From Gammaproteobacteria bacterium UBA1119 (GTDB lineage Bacteria; Pseudomonadota; Gammaproteobacteria; Pseudomonadales; Azotimanducaceae), in NCBI GenBank assembly GCA_002313255.1, contig DCBA01000092.1, positions 744 to 8,297 on the forward strand: a DNA stretch of 7,554 nt. The letters are read 5' to 3'. Under the pieces are notes generated by a model. That model worked only from the letters and a program-made list of their open reading frames with translations. It did not search any database and was not told the DNA's origin. Of this stretch, positions 1 to 6,255 are shown piece by piece. Position 1 is the first letter of the stretch. Every line of letters starts with the position of its first letter. Made by a program: the position numbers and the translations under genes.

Positions 1-1037
1 CTTATATTTGCATAGGCTAAATAGGTAGCCGACGGCACCAGATAGGCGACGTCCGATCCGCGCCGACCTTTGGGAGCACGCACAAAAAAAGGAACGTACT
101 CCTCCGAATCTTCTTGGATAATCTTAAACGCGTACTGCCCGCTTTTGAGACTTTTCGGAACTGACCAACTTACGACGTCTCTCCAGCCGGCATCGGTCAA
201 ATCATCTTCGTGAAAATGAATAGCGCCGTATTGCTCTGGCGCATCTCGATAATCTTGGTGACTACCATCCCAACACGCACCACGGACAGCCCTTGTCGGA
301 GTCTGAAACAAGACACCGTCTCGACCGTTCCCCGAAGAATCCTTTATCACCTGCGTATCGATACCGAGTGAGAAATTCCAACTGGCGATAGTTTCACCGC
401 CCGAAATAATCGAGGGAGCTTCTAAACGGCCGTTAAAGCATTCTTTGGCAGCTTCCCTCGCAGCGAAAAGCCAATCACCAGCTTCGACGGCAATATCAAC
501 ATCATCGATAACAGCCCAAGTAAGAACTTTTTCGCCACTCCCAAGCGGTAGTTTTTTAATCTTGAGTGTGACGGGATGTCCAAATTCAAGGGACACTTCG
601 TACCATCGATGCGTTTGGACCGGGACTTCTACGAATAGCGTTGTATCAGACGACGCCACACCAAAACCATGTTCGGTGATATAGAGTCTGACGCCAGCCA
701 TGTTGACGAGAGTTTGCGGCTCCTCATCAGGGAGCGTCGGATAAACAAGAACTTCCAACCTTCCTGCAACCAATTCAGGCATGGAAGTGATCGACGCGTA
801 CGAGCCCAGGGCCAAAGGCTGAAACGGGATTTCGATCGCATCACCTAAACTAGGATCGATGACATTTTCGATAAGTCCGGTCCCGTGAGGTCTGTCGTCA
901 CCACTGATGAGCTCGACGATCGATACTTGAGCCCTTCCTGGCTTATAGCTGCTGAGCTTGAGGGCAATCGACTCTTTGGGAAGGACAGATATCCGATCGC
1001 AATACCCGACGACGTTTTTGACGAACCCGCTAGGCAT
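1..1037 (-). CDS. N,N-dimethylformamidase large (beta) subunit-like protein, partial (C-terminus beyond the left edge)
   Basis: The minus-strand frame is open from ATG at 1037 to the window edge, giving 345 residues and no stop. An in-frame TGA lies eight codons upstream, so this ATG is the first standard start. The family hydrolyses N,N-dimethylformamide to dimethylamine and formate using a mononuclear iron. What I see matches it: the opening GYCDRISV, a beta-rich LamG-like middle (about residues 85-215), then PEQYGAIHFHEDDLTDAGW, VPKSLKSGQYAFKI, EYVPFFVRAPKGR and a final YLVPSATYLAYAN. The iron-binding Glu and the rest of the catalytic half lie outside the window. The small subunit gene, usually just upstream, is absent: the upstream neighbour is the PQQ dehydrogenase. 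The middle domain also seems shorter than in the characterised enzymes. Family membership is well supported. Activity on dimethylformamide is not, and another amide is just as likely. Confidence 0.85.
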   Translation of the reverse strand, partial: MPSGFVKNVVGYCDRISVLPKESIALKLSSYKPGRAQVSIVELISGDDRPHGTGLIENVIDPSLGDAIEIPFQPLALGSYASITSMPELVAGRLEVLVYPTLPDEEPQTLVNMAGVRLYITEHGFGVASSDTTLFVEVPVQTHRWYEVSLEFGHPVTLKIKKLPLGSGEKVLTWAVIDDVDIAVEAGDWLFAAREAAKECFNGRLEAPSIISGGETIASWNFSLGIDTQVIKDSSGNGRDGVLFQTPTRAVRGACWDGSHQDYRDAPEQYGAIHFHEDDLTDAGWRDVVSWSVPKSLKSGQYAFKIIQEDSEEYVPFFVRAPKGRRGSDVAYLVPSATYLAYANI

Positions 1038-1097
1038 TTCGCTATTTAGACTGATATCGGTTCACCTTCTAACGTAATGCGGTAATTCATTCGTCCG

Positions 1098-1111
1098 CTC
1101 GTATCTCGTAT
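1098..1111. repeat. Tandem heptamer repeat, two copies of CTCGTAT
   Basis: Two exact adjacent copies of CTCGTAT occupy 1098-1104 and 1105-1111, 60-75 bases upstream of the amidase-like start codon and next to the GCTAA/TTAGC dyad. Direct heptamers in a promoter-sized gap can be binding sites for a regulator. With only two copies, chance is possible. Confidence 0.35.
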
Positions 1112-1118
1112 CGAATCA

Positions 1119-1134
1119 GCTAATACAACTTAGC
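1119..1134. repeat. Short inverted repeat, GCTAA-6-TTAGC
   Basis: The arms GCTAA (1119-1123) and TTAGC (1130-1134) are perfect complements around a 6-base A/T-rich spacer. The site lies about 80-95 bases upstream of the amidase-like start, where an operator could sit. Five-base arms occur often by chance, so an operator role is only a suggestion. Confidence 0.3.
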
Positions 1135-1225
1135 ATGAACCAACCGCGTACCTAGACCCGCGCTCTTAGGTGAATAATGTTCGTGAGACAATTCCCGGAC
1201 TAAATTTACGACGGCTCACAACGGG

Positions 1226-3508
1226 CTAGGAATCGGATCGTCCTCGCAAAGCATAAGCAATCACCCGCCCGCCTGTTTCCTGATTGCCGGGCACCGTGAC
1301 TAAAACGTATTGCCGCCCAGTCGCCGGGCTCACGTAGCTCATGGGAGTGGCATCCGATGCGCCTCGCAGCTCATCTTGCCAAATGACATCACCCGTCAGC
1401 GTGTCAATGGCACGCAATCGTCCATCGATGACTCCAGCATTAAAGATAAGGCCTCCAGCCGTGATGAACGAGCCCGCAGCATGGGGGAAACCTAGATTGA
1501 GTGGTCCCGTCCCACGTCGCCAGAGAATCTTCTGCGTGGTGAGGTCCACGACCGCGATTTCTCCATAGGGCGGTTTTAAACAGGGCAAGCCTATTGGTGA
1601 AGCAAACATACCGACGCGTGCAGCAAACGGTGTGCCTCGCTGTGGACCGCCAATGCCGTAGCCACGCGAAATGCCCTCCCTCGAACCTGCGACACCTTCT
1701 TCCCTTGGAATCATCTTAATGACGAACGCGAGATGTAGGTTGTTTACCACCATCAGCTGGCGCTCTTCATCGACAGCCACGCTACCCCAGTTCATGCCAC
1801 CAGCCGGCCCGGGATAATGTAGCGTTCCCTGGACAGAAGGCGGTGTCATTGGGCCTTCATAGCGAAGGTCATAAAACGCTTTGCGACACGCCATCTGATC
1901 AAACGGTGAGATCCCAAACAGATCTTGTTCACCTATACGGGGGTGTGCAAAGGACGGCATACCAGTAGAGAACGGCTGGGTGGCGCTGGATCTTTCATGA
2001 GGCAAGTTCGTCTGTGCTACATCTCGCTCGGTGACTTCAGTCAGCGGCTCACCGGTGGCTCGATCCAGCACAAAGAGCTCCCCCCGTTTTGTAGGAACGA
2101 TCACCGCTTTGCGTTTAACCCCATCAAGATTGAAGTCAATGAGTGTGGGTTGTGACGGGACATCGTAATCCCAGATGTCGTGGTGGGTGGTCTGAAAGTG
2201 CCAGCGTGTCAGCCCGGTCTTGGCGTCGATCGCTACGATGGAGCTGGCAAATTTGTCCATAACCTCCGTACGGTGGCCACCGAAGTAATCGGGTGTGGCA
2301 TTCCCTGTAGGCACGTAAACAAGGCCGAGTTCGTCATCGGCCGACGTCAGGCTCCAGACATTAGGGGTTCCTCGGGTGTAGAAACTGCCATCCGGCGGCA
2401 TGACCGTTTTCCCTTCGCGGCCGATGTCCCAAGCCCAAAGCAATTGACCCGTGCGCGGATCGTAACCACGCACGACGCCCGAAGGTTCCTCGGTCTCTTG
2501 GTTGTCCATGACCCAGCCACCAACCACCAATGCGCCGCTGGCAACGGTAGGCGGTGACGTGACGAAATAGTAAAGGGGTTTCACTTCACCCATGCCCGCC
2601 AAAAGAGAAATCTCGCCGGTACCGCCGAACTCTTTGCATGGCGTGCCGGTGGCTTTGTCTACCGCAATCATGCGCGCGTCAGTAGTCGCGGTGTAGATTC
2701 GTTCGGCACAGGACTCAACCTTAGGGCGTTCTGGAAGATGGTAGTAGGTCACCCCTCGACAGTTGCCAAGGATGCCAAAGGACGGCGTGTCGTTTTCGGG
2801 ATCGAAACGCCAGCGTTCGACTCCCGTGTCAGCGTCCAGTGCAAGCATTACGTTTTGGGCAGTACAAAGGTATAGCCCGTCGTCTATTTGGATAGGTGTC
2901 CCACTGAATCGACCAGTTTTACCGGTATCCGTCTGCCAGACGCGGGTCAGTTCGCCAACGTTCGTCCTGTCGATCTGCGCATGGGGTACGTAGCGGGTAC
3001 CCGAATGGTTTCCTCCATACGCTTCCCATTCGAGGGAATTCTGCGGAGGGCCGTAGCGGGTATCTGCAATAGGTGGAACGTTGTCGCTCAATAGATCGAA
3101 GGTCATGGCCAATACCACCGCGACGCTCGCCGCGGTGCAAACCTGGATTGTCCGCATACTGAAGAATTTTGGCATCTCGTCGCCCCAAAGGCCCCGCCGC
3201 ATTCCAGGGATAGAAAGCCAAAGTGCGATTATGCCGATCAACCAGATGCGCGATCCCACCAACCAGAAATTGGTACCCACTTCGTAGACAGCCCAAGCGA
3301 GGGTTAACAGAAGTACCGCCATGAATACGAAAAATCCACGGCGCTCGTTCCGCCACAAATCGACGGCACTGAAGGTCATTAAAATCCCTGCACCGAGGTA
3401 GTACAGGGTGCCGCCCATCAATGCCAACTCGGCGCCGGTCCAGATCATCGGCAACCCAAAGATTCCGATCACGATGGCGGTGGTTCTTAACGCCCATTTA
3501 CCTTTCAT
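1226..3508 (-). CDS. Membrane-bound PQQ-dependent dehydrogenase, glucose/quinate/shikimate family (Gcd/QuiA-like)
   Basis: Quinoproteins of this family oxidise sugars or cyclic polyols in the periplasm and pass electrons to ubiquinone. From ATG 3508 the protein has 760 residues; E. coli Gcd has 796. Five hydrophobic segments (about 8-26, 32-51, 58-77, 81-100, 119-138) precede a propeller that opens with WEAYGGNHSGTRYVP (161-175). PQQ-propeller motifs of the form xDxxTGxxxW recur (e.g. 223-233, 349-358, 426-436, 700-710). HHDIWDYD (442-449) supplies the likely catalytic base Asp444 (E. coli Asp466), and Lys474 in PTKRGELFVLDR matches E. coli Lys493. Where E. coli Gcd has CRGVSYH, this protein has CRGVTYYH, so the His linked to glucose/PQQ binding is shifted or replaced. 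The substrate may be quinate, shikimate or another alcohol. The frame stays open to a TTG at 3541, but ATG 3508 has the better ribosome binding site. Confidence 0.95.
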   Translation of the reverse strand: MKGKWALRTTAIVIGIFGLPMIWTGAELALMGGTLYYLGAGILMTFSAVDLWRNERRGFFVFMAVLLLTLAWAVYEVGTNFWLVGSRIWLIGIIALWLSIPGMRRGLWGDEMPKFFSMRTIQVCTAASVAVVLAMTFDLLSDNVPPIADTRYGPPQNSLEWEAYGGNHSGTRYVPHAQIDRTNVGELTRVWQTDTGKTGRFSGTPIQIDDGLYLCTAQNVMLALDADTGVERWRFDPENDTPSFGILGNCRGVTYYHLPERPKVESCAERIYTATTDARMIAVDKATGTPCKEFGGTGEISLLAGMGEVKPLYYFVTSPPTVASGALVVGGWVMDNQETEEPSGVVRGYDPRTGQLLWAWDIGREGKTVMPPDGSFYTRGTPNVWSLTSADDELGLVYVPTGNATPDYFGGHRTEVMDKFASSIVAIDAKTGLTRWHFQTTHHDIWDYDVPSQPTLIDFNLDGVKRKAVIVPTKRGELFVLDRATGEPLTEVTERDVAQTNLPHERSSATQPFSTGMPSFAHPRIGEQDLFGISPFDQMACRKAFYDLRYEGPMTPPSVQGTLHYPGPAGGMNWGSVAVDEERQLMVVNNLHLAFVIKMIPREEGVAGSREGISRGYGIGGPQRGTPFAARVGMFASPIGLPCLKPPYGEIAVVDLTTQKILWRRGTGPLNLGFPHAAGSFITAGGLIFNAGVIDGRLRAIDTLTGDVIWQDELRGASDATPMSYVSPATGRQYVLVTVPGNQETGGRVIAYALRGRSDS

Positions 3509-3515
3509 TGGCATA

Positions 3516-3521
3516 CCTTCC
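3516..3521 (-). promoter_or_regulatory. Ribosome binding site GGAAGG choosing the PQQ dehydrogenase start
   Basis: GGAAGG reads on the minus strand seven bases before ATG 3508. It is too close (one base) to the alternative ATG at 3514 and lies inside the frame that a TTG start at 3541 would use. It therefore favours 3508, whose product begins MKGKWALR, a basic N-terminus directly before the first membrane helix. Confidence 0.55.
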
Positions 3522-3561
3522 GCAGATTGTCGTTTTGCCAAACGCCCTCGTTAAGTAAACG

Positions 3562-3999
3562 TTACGCCGCATCCCCTCGCCTTCGAGACAAGAAAAAAGC
3601 TATGGCAGTCAGCGGCAATAGAACGTAGAGGGATACTTGTCCGGGCGGTACTACGGGTAACGGTTTCGCGATCAGTAAGGCGACTGCTAACAACTGAGTG
3701 GTCAGTACGTAAAGAAGGAAAAGAGGTATCCAGGCCCGCCATCGAAAAATAATCAGCCACGCCAACACCGCCTCTATTAAGTGATATCTACCGTAGTTAC
3801 CAAAAGCGTTGATGATCGTTTGCACCGCTCCTTCGGGATACGTTTCGATCGGTATACCGGCAATAATTCCCGAACCTCCGTCCGGAGCAAAATAGTGAAC
3901 GCAGCCACGAAACGTAAACATGCAGGCTAATATCACTAGGAAATAAAGCGAAAGCGATGAGCCAACATAATTGTTATCGGGTTGTGGAAAAAGCGTCAT
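3562..3999 (-). CDS. Small four-helix integral membrane protein of unknown function
   Basis: The product has 145 residues and I do not recognise a named family with confidence. Hydrophobic segments lie at about 13-30, 71-86, 88-111 and 121-137. The C-terminus ends in SRRRGDAA, and the positive-inside rule places it in the cytoplasm. Between helices 1 and 2 is a distinctive loop, RGCVHYFAPDGGSGIIAGI (31-49), rich in Gly with a Cys, a His and an Asp. It looks conserved, and is external if both termini are cytoplasmic. The start ATG 3999 has AGGA four bases upstream. The gene follows the PhyH oxygenase by 49 bases and precedes the PQQ dehydrogenase by 53, so it is probably co-transcribed. Size and topology resemble DoxX-like quinone-linked membrane proteins, but this is only a resemblance. 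A partner or electron-transfer role with the dehydrogenase is inference from position. Confidence 0.8.
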   Translation of the reverse strand: MTLFPQPDNNYVGSSLSLYFLVILACMFTFRGCVHYFAPDGGSGIIAGIPIETYPEGAVQTIINAFGNYGRYHLIEAVLAWLIIFRWRAWIPLFLLYVLTTQLLAVALLIAKPLPVVPPGQVSLYVLLPLTAIAFFLSRRRGDAA

Positions 4000-4048
4000 C
4001 TCGTCCTAATTTCGGTTTTGTTATGACCAACTAACGAAGCCTCGCTTT

Positions 4049-4951
4049 TCAAGAGTCTGGGTGTTCTTTGAAATACACCAGGGGGTCGGTGTAATCCACA
4101 CTGCCATACAGGAAATTAACCTTTTGGAACCCGAGTAAACGCTGCAACTTCTCTGGAAGCGAGAGCCACACGTGACGCGGAATGCCGACGTATTGATTCT
4201 CCTGCTGTCGTAACCAAGACAAATTGAAATTGAAGTTAATTGAACGACGTCGCTTGTCATCCGACGAGTTACCCCCGCCTGCGTGCCATAACGCACCATC
4301 AAAGACTAAGAGCGATCCTGCCGCCATTTCAGCAATAACAAACTCCTCGTCTTGATTGACAGGGTGGGTCCATCGATGACTTCCCGGAACAAGTCGGGTT
4401 GCCCCATTCGATTCGGTGAAATCGTCCAGGGCTATCAGGGTATTCGCGATAAACGGTGGTCTTGGTCGAGGCAGCGGGTAATGCCCGTCGTCCTGATGAA
4501 ACCCTTGTGGATCGACGCCCGGATCCGGACACATCGCGGTTGCGACCGACAACTGGAATAAAGGGCCTAGCACACCTTCAATAATTAAAAGTAGCAACGG
4601 ATTCGTAGCCACGTCATCGACGGCACGCGTCTTCGCGAATAAATTGTGGACGTGGACCGTTTGTACACCGTAATAGCCTTTTCGATGACTCCCTCGAGAA
4701 TCCTTAGCGTTTCGATTTCCCGTGAGTTCGAATATCGGAGCCATCCGATCGCGAACATCGGAAAGTTCTTGTTCCGACAAAAAATCCCGAAGGATCGAAT
4801 AACCCTGCCGGTCAACTTCTTGAATCGCGGTTTTCACCCGTACTGAATCTGGATGGTCTAGTTCTAGACCATCGGTAAGAGGCCTCGGCGGCTTCAAAGA
4901 ATTTACCCGTTCGATAAAGTCCACTACATCGCTTCCGTCTTTGTTGCTCAC
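4049..4951 (-). CDS. Phytanoyl-CoA dioxygenase (PhyH) family Fe(II)/2-oxoglutarate-dependent oxygenase
   Basis: This family hydroxylates (or halogenates or epimerises) organic substrates using Fe(II), O2 and 2-oxoglutarate in the cytoplasm. With GTG 4951 as residue 1 the protein has 300 residues, typical of the family. The HxD iron ligands are His152 and Asp154 in GFHQDDGHYPLP. The distal His223 lies in LWHAGGGN, and the KRRRSINFNF stretch (about 233-242) supplies the 2-oxoglutarate-binding Arg. DDFTESNGATRLVPGSHRW (176-194) is the classic PhyH core. Asp at the HxD position argues for hydroxylation rather than halogenation, because halogenases usually replace it with Gly or Ala. The frame remains open to GTG 5029, but the extra 26 residues look unlike the family; GTG 4924 is a third option with GGAAG nearby. 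It heads the probable operon with the membrane protein and PQQ dehydrogenase. The substrate is unknown. Confidence 0.92.
   Translation of the reverse strand: MSNKDGSDVVDFIERVNSLKPPRPLTDGLELDHPDSVRVKTAIQEVDRQGYSILRDFLSEQELSDVRDRMAPIFELTGNRNAKDSRGSHRKGYYGVQTVHVHNLFAKTRAVDDVATNPLLLLIIEGVLGPLFQLSVATAMCPDPGVDPQGFHQDDGHYPLPRPRPPFIANTLIALDDFTESNGATRLVPGSHRWTHPVNQDEEFVIAEMAAGSLLVFDGALWHAGGGNSSDDKRRRSINFNFNLSWLRQQENQYVGIPRHVWLSLPEKLQRLLGFQKVNFLYGSVDYTDPLVYFKEHPDS
4852..4873. repeat. Perfect 10-bp inverted repeat with a 2-base spacer inside the PhyH gene
   Basis: The left arm GATGGTCTAG (4852-4861) and right arm CTAGACCATC (4864-4873) are exact reverse complements separated by TT. The site is about 80-100 bases into the PhyH coding sequence, where it encodes DGLELDHP, a stretch expected in this family. 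It could be an intragenic operator, an mRNA hairpin near the 5' end, or a by-product of the codons used. A perfect 20-base dyad with such a short spacer is uncommon by chance in a window this size. Confidence 0.6.
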
Positions 4952-5166
4952 TATGGTTTTTCCCGTAGGCTTCCGTAGCTTAGCCAGAGGTCTGGCCAAA
5001 GCATACTGAATACCCAAGCCCGAACACACAACTGGGCTAAATACTGCGGCATCTACCGAAGCATCGAGGAACCGTCGTCGGTCAAGCCGGATCCATAAAA
5101 TTACGGGCCTCTAGCGAGCAGATCAAACCCGAATAGTCCCGAGACACAGATTGTTCTCCACTAGCC
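4952..5166. other. Intergenic region upstream of the PhyH operon
   Basis: The gap is 215 bases if PhyH starts at GTG 4951, or 137 if it starts at GTG 5029. It lies downstream of the LLM oxidoreductase stop, so it should hold any terminator for that gene and any promoter for the PhyH operon. I see no strong hairpin with a T tract and no consensus promoter pair. Read-through from the LLM gene is therefore possible. Confidence 0.4.
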
Positions 5167-6039
5167 TCAATCTCGACTGAGCGGAGCCACGCGTTCGCCA
5201 AACTCACTCAGACGATCGAGTCCGCCTGGTCCAGCAAAGAAGAATGCCGGAACCATGATCCGGTCAACACCAAGCGTGAGCATCTGCTCTATACCCGCAA
5301 CCGGGTCAGCCATCTGCGCCCCGAACATCGCGTTGATCCCGATACTGTCCGGGTCCCGCTCTGCCTCTTTAGCGGCGTCACGCAGACGGCCAATCAACGC
5401 GCGTAATCGTTCGAAGTCACCTTCGCCAGGAAAGTAACCATCGGCAATTCGCACCGCTCGCCGAATGGCAGCATCGGTATCGCCACCCACGATGACGGGA
5501 ATCGAGCCATTGACAGGGCGCGGGCTGCACGTAGCGGGTTCGAAGTCGACGAACTCACCATGAAATTCTGCATGCGGACCCTCCCATAGGGCTCTCATGG
5601 CAGCAACATACTCATCGTTTCTTGCGCCGCGCCGTTCCCAGAGGACGCCCAATGTTTCAAATTCCTCTTTCAACCAACCGACACCGAGCCCGAGTTCCAC
5701 CCGGCCGCTGCTTAACTGGTCGAGCGTCGCCAGCTCCTTGGCGAGCACGAGTGGATTGCGTTGGGGCACGATCAGGATGCAGGTACCTAGGCGAAGCCTC
5801 GGGACCGCGGCAGCAACAAAGGCAAGCCAAATCAGAGGATCCGGGATCGGTGTATCAGATTCCGCCGGTATTTTCCCGTCGGGGGTATATGGATATTTAG
5901 AATCGATTGAATCCGGCAACACGACGTGCTCGCCACCCCACACCGATTCAAACCCAATCGCCTCGGCGCGACGGCAGATTTCGAGCGCAGAATCACCGTC
6001 TGTTCCTACACTGCTAGCAAAGGCGAGCCCTATCTTCAT
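5167..6039 (-). CDS. LLM class (luciferase-like) oxidoreductase, probably F420- or FMN-dependent (TIGR03619-like)
   Basis: The product has 290 residues, the usual length for single-domain luciferase-like proteins. It has the family fold markers in order: N-terminal MKIGLAFASS strand, AEAIGFESVWGGEHVVLP (25-42), RLRLGTCILIVPQRNPLVLA (81-100), LATLDQLSSGRVELGLGVGW (103-122), then IPVIVGGDTDAAIRRAVRIADGY (180-202). The LPQRNP-type segment and LSSGRxxLGxGxGW are typical of the group annotated as F420-dependent, but FMN use cannot be excluded from sequence. Such enzymes hydroxylate, desulfonate or reduce small organic molecules in the cytoplasm. ATG 6039 has GGAG five bases upstream (6045-6048). 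The gene lies upstream of the PhyH operon on the same strand and is divergent from the SnoaL-like gene. The cofactor and substrate are open. Confidence 0.92.
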   Translation of the reverse strand: MKIGLAFASSVGTDGDSALEICRRAEAIGFESVWGGEHVVLPDSIDSKYPYTPDGKIPAESDTPIPDPLIWLAFVAAAVPRLRLGTCILIVPQRNPLVLAKELATLDQLSSGRVELGLGVGWLKEEFETLGVLWERRGARNDEYVAAMRALWEGPHAEFHGEFVDFEPATCSPRPVNGSIPVIVGGDTDAAIRRAVRIADGYFPGEGDFERLRALIGRLRDAAKEAERDPDSIGINAMFGAQMADPVAGIEQMLTLGVDRIMVPAFFFAGPGGLDRLSEFGERVAPLSRD

Positions 6040-6062
6040 GTCATCTCCGGGTTTACGTCAAA

Positions 6063-6076
6063 GTACGCCATCGTAC
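6063..6076. repeat. Small hairpin GTACG-4-CGTAC in the LLM gene leader
   Basis: The arms GTACG (6063-6067) and CGTAC (6072-6076) pair perfectly around CCAT, 24-37 bases upstream of the LLM start codon. It could be a small operator or leader hairpin. The stem is short, so chance remains likely. Confidence 0.35.
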
Positions 6077-6111
6077 ATAACCGAACGACTTAGCACTCAT
6101 GTTCATGGGCT

Positions 6112-6173
6112 CGACTAACTGTTGCATGTATGAGGCGTCTGAATACATACCTCAAACTCTCATTGGTTAGTCG
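6112..6173. repeat. Long imperfect dyad between the divergent genes
   Basis: CGACTAAC (6112-6119) and GTTAGTCG (6166-6173) are perfect 8-bp complements. Inside them TGAGG (6131-6135) and CCTCA (6150-6154) pair about the same centre, 6142.5. Counting all positions, about 19 of 31 pairs are Watson-Crick and several of the rest are G-T. The shared centre makes a single cruciform, stem-loop or operator more likely than unrelated repeats. There is no T tract, so it is a poor intrinsic terminator. Confidence 0.5.
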
Positions 6174-6193
6174 GACTTTGGATCTGAACCAAT
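6162..6193. repeat. Second inverted repeat overlapping the long dyad, ATTGGTT-18-AACCAAT
   Basis: ATTGGTT (6162-6168) and AACCAAT (6187-6193) are perfect 7-bp complements. The left arm shares 6166-6168 with the right arm of the long dyad, so in a plus-strand transcript the two stems could not both form fully. This layout resembles alternative leader structures, but no leader peptide or terminator is evident. Confidence 0.4.
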
Positions 6194-6244
6194 CCAAGAC
6201 CATGACCATGACAGGTTGATGCGTTAACTTATGTTTGAGACGAC

Positions 6245-6250
6245 GGGGAG
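6245..6250 (+). promoter_or_regulatory. Ribosome binding site GGGGAG deciding the GTG start of the SnoaL-like gene
   Basis: GGGGAG sits five bases before GTG 6256. The open frame extends upstream to a TTG at 6235, but that would add the untypical MRRRGAN. The nearby ATG at 6231 is in another frame that stops after 18 codons. The site therefore supports GTG 6256. Confidence 0.65.
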
Positions 6251-6255
6251 CGAAC

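Larger units (their letters stand above)
1038..1225. other. Intergenic region between the PQQ dehydrogenase and the amidase-like gene
   Basis: This 188-base gap separates two genes on the minus strand and is the longest break in the run from 4951 to 1. It is large enough for a terminator and a separate promoter. I found no convincing GC-rich hairpin with a T tract and no clear -35/-10 pair. It does contain a 5-bp dyad (1119-1134) and a tandem CTCGTAT heptamer (1098-1111). A good Shine-Dalgarno-like AGAAGG sits at 1065-1070 on the minus strand, but it is about 27 bases from the ATG, too far to serve it directly. Confidence 0.5.
6040..6255. other. Divergent intergenic region rich in dyad symmetry
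   Basis: This 216-base region separates divergent LLM (minus) and SnoaL-like (plus) genes and must carry both promoters unless one is expressed by read-through. I cannot pick firm -35/-10 boxes. A weak plus-strand candidate is ATGACC (6202-6207) with TAACTT (6225-6230). The region contains several inverted repeats, listed separately, and a tandem ACCATG hexamer (6199-6210). The symmetry suggests a shared operator, a leader RNA fold, or both. Confidence 0.5.

Noticed and set aside
445..844. Small open frames on both strands (plus 445-684, minus 629-844)
   Set aside because: Both overlap the amidase-like gene, which runs uninterrupted through this stretch in a different frame and matches a known family along its whole length.
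2180..2557. 125-residue plus-strand open frame
   Set aside because: It is antisense to the propeller region of the PQQ dehydrogenase and has no recognisable motif.
2919..3497. 192-residue open frame on the minus strand
   Set aside because: It lies wholly inside the PQQ dehydrogenase gene in another frame, and its composition (rich in Arg, His and Cys, with no membrane or domain pattern) is that of a shadow frame.
4049..4951. PhyH-family protein as a 2-oxoglutarate halogenase
   Set aside because: The iron site keeps the acidic residue (HQD). Halogenases of this fold normally have Gly or Ala there to make room for halide.
5149..5172. GATTG/CAATC pairing at the end of the LLM gene as a terminator
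   Set aside because: The stem is five bases, A/T-containing, has a 14-base loop and no T run.
5597..6118. 173-residue open frame on the plus strand
   Set aside because: It is antisense to the well-supported LLM oxidoreductase, is Ser/Arg/Pro-rich and shows no domain.
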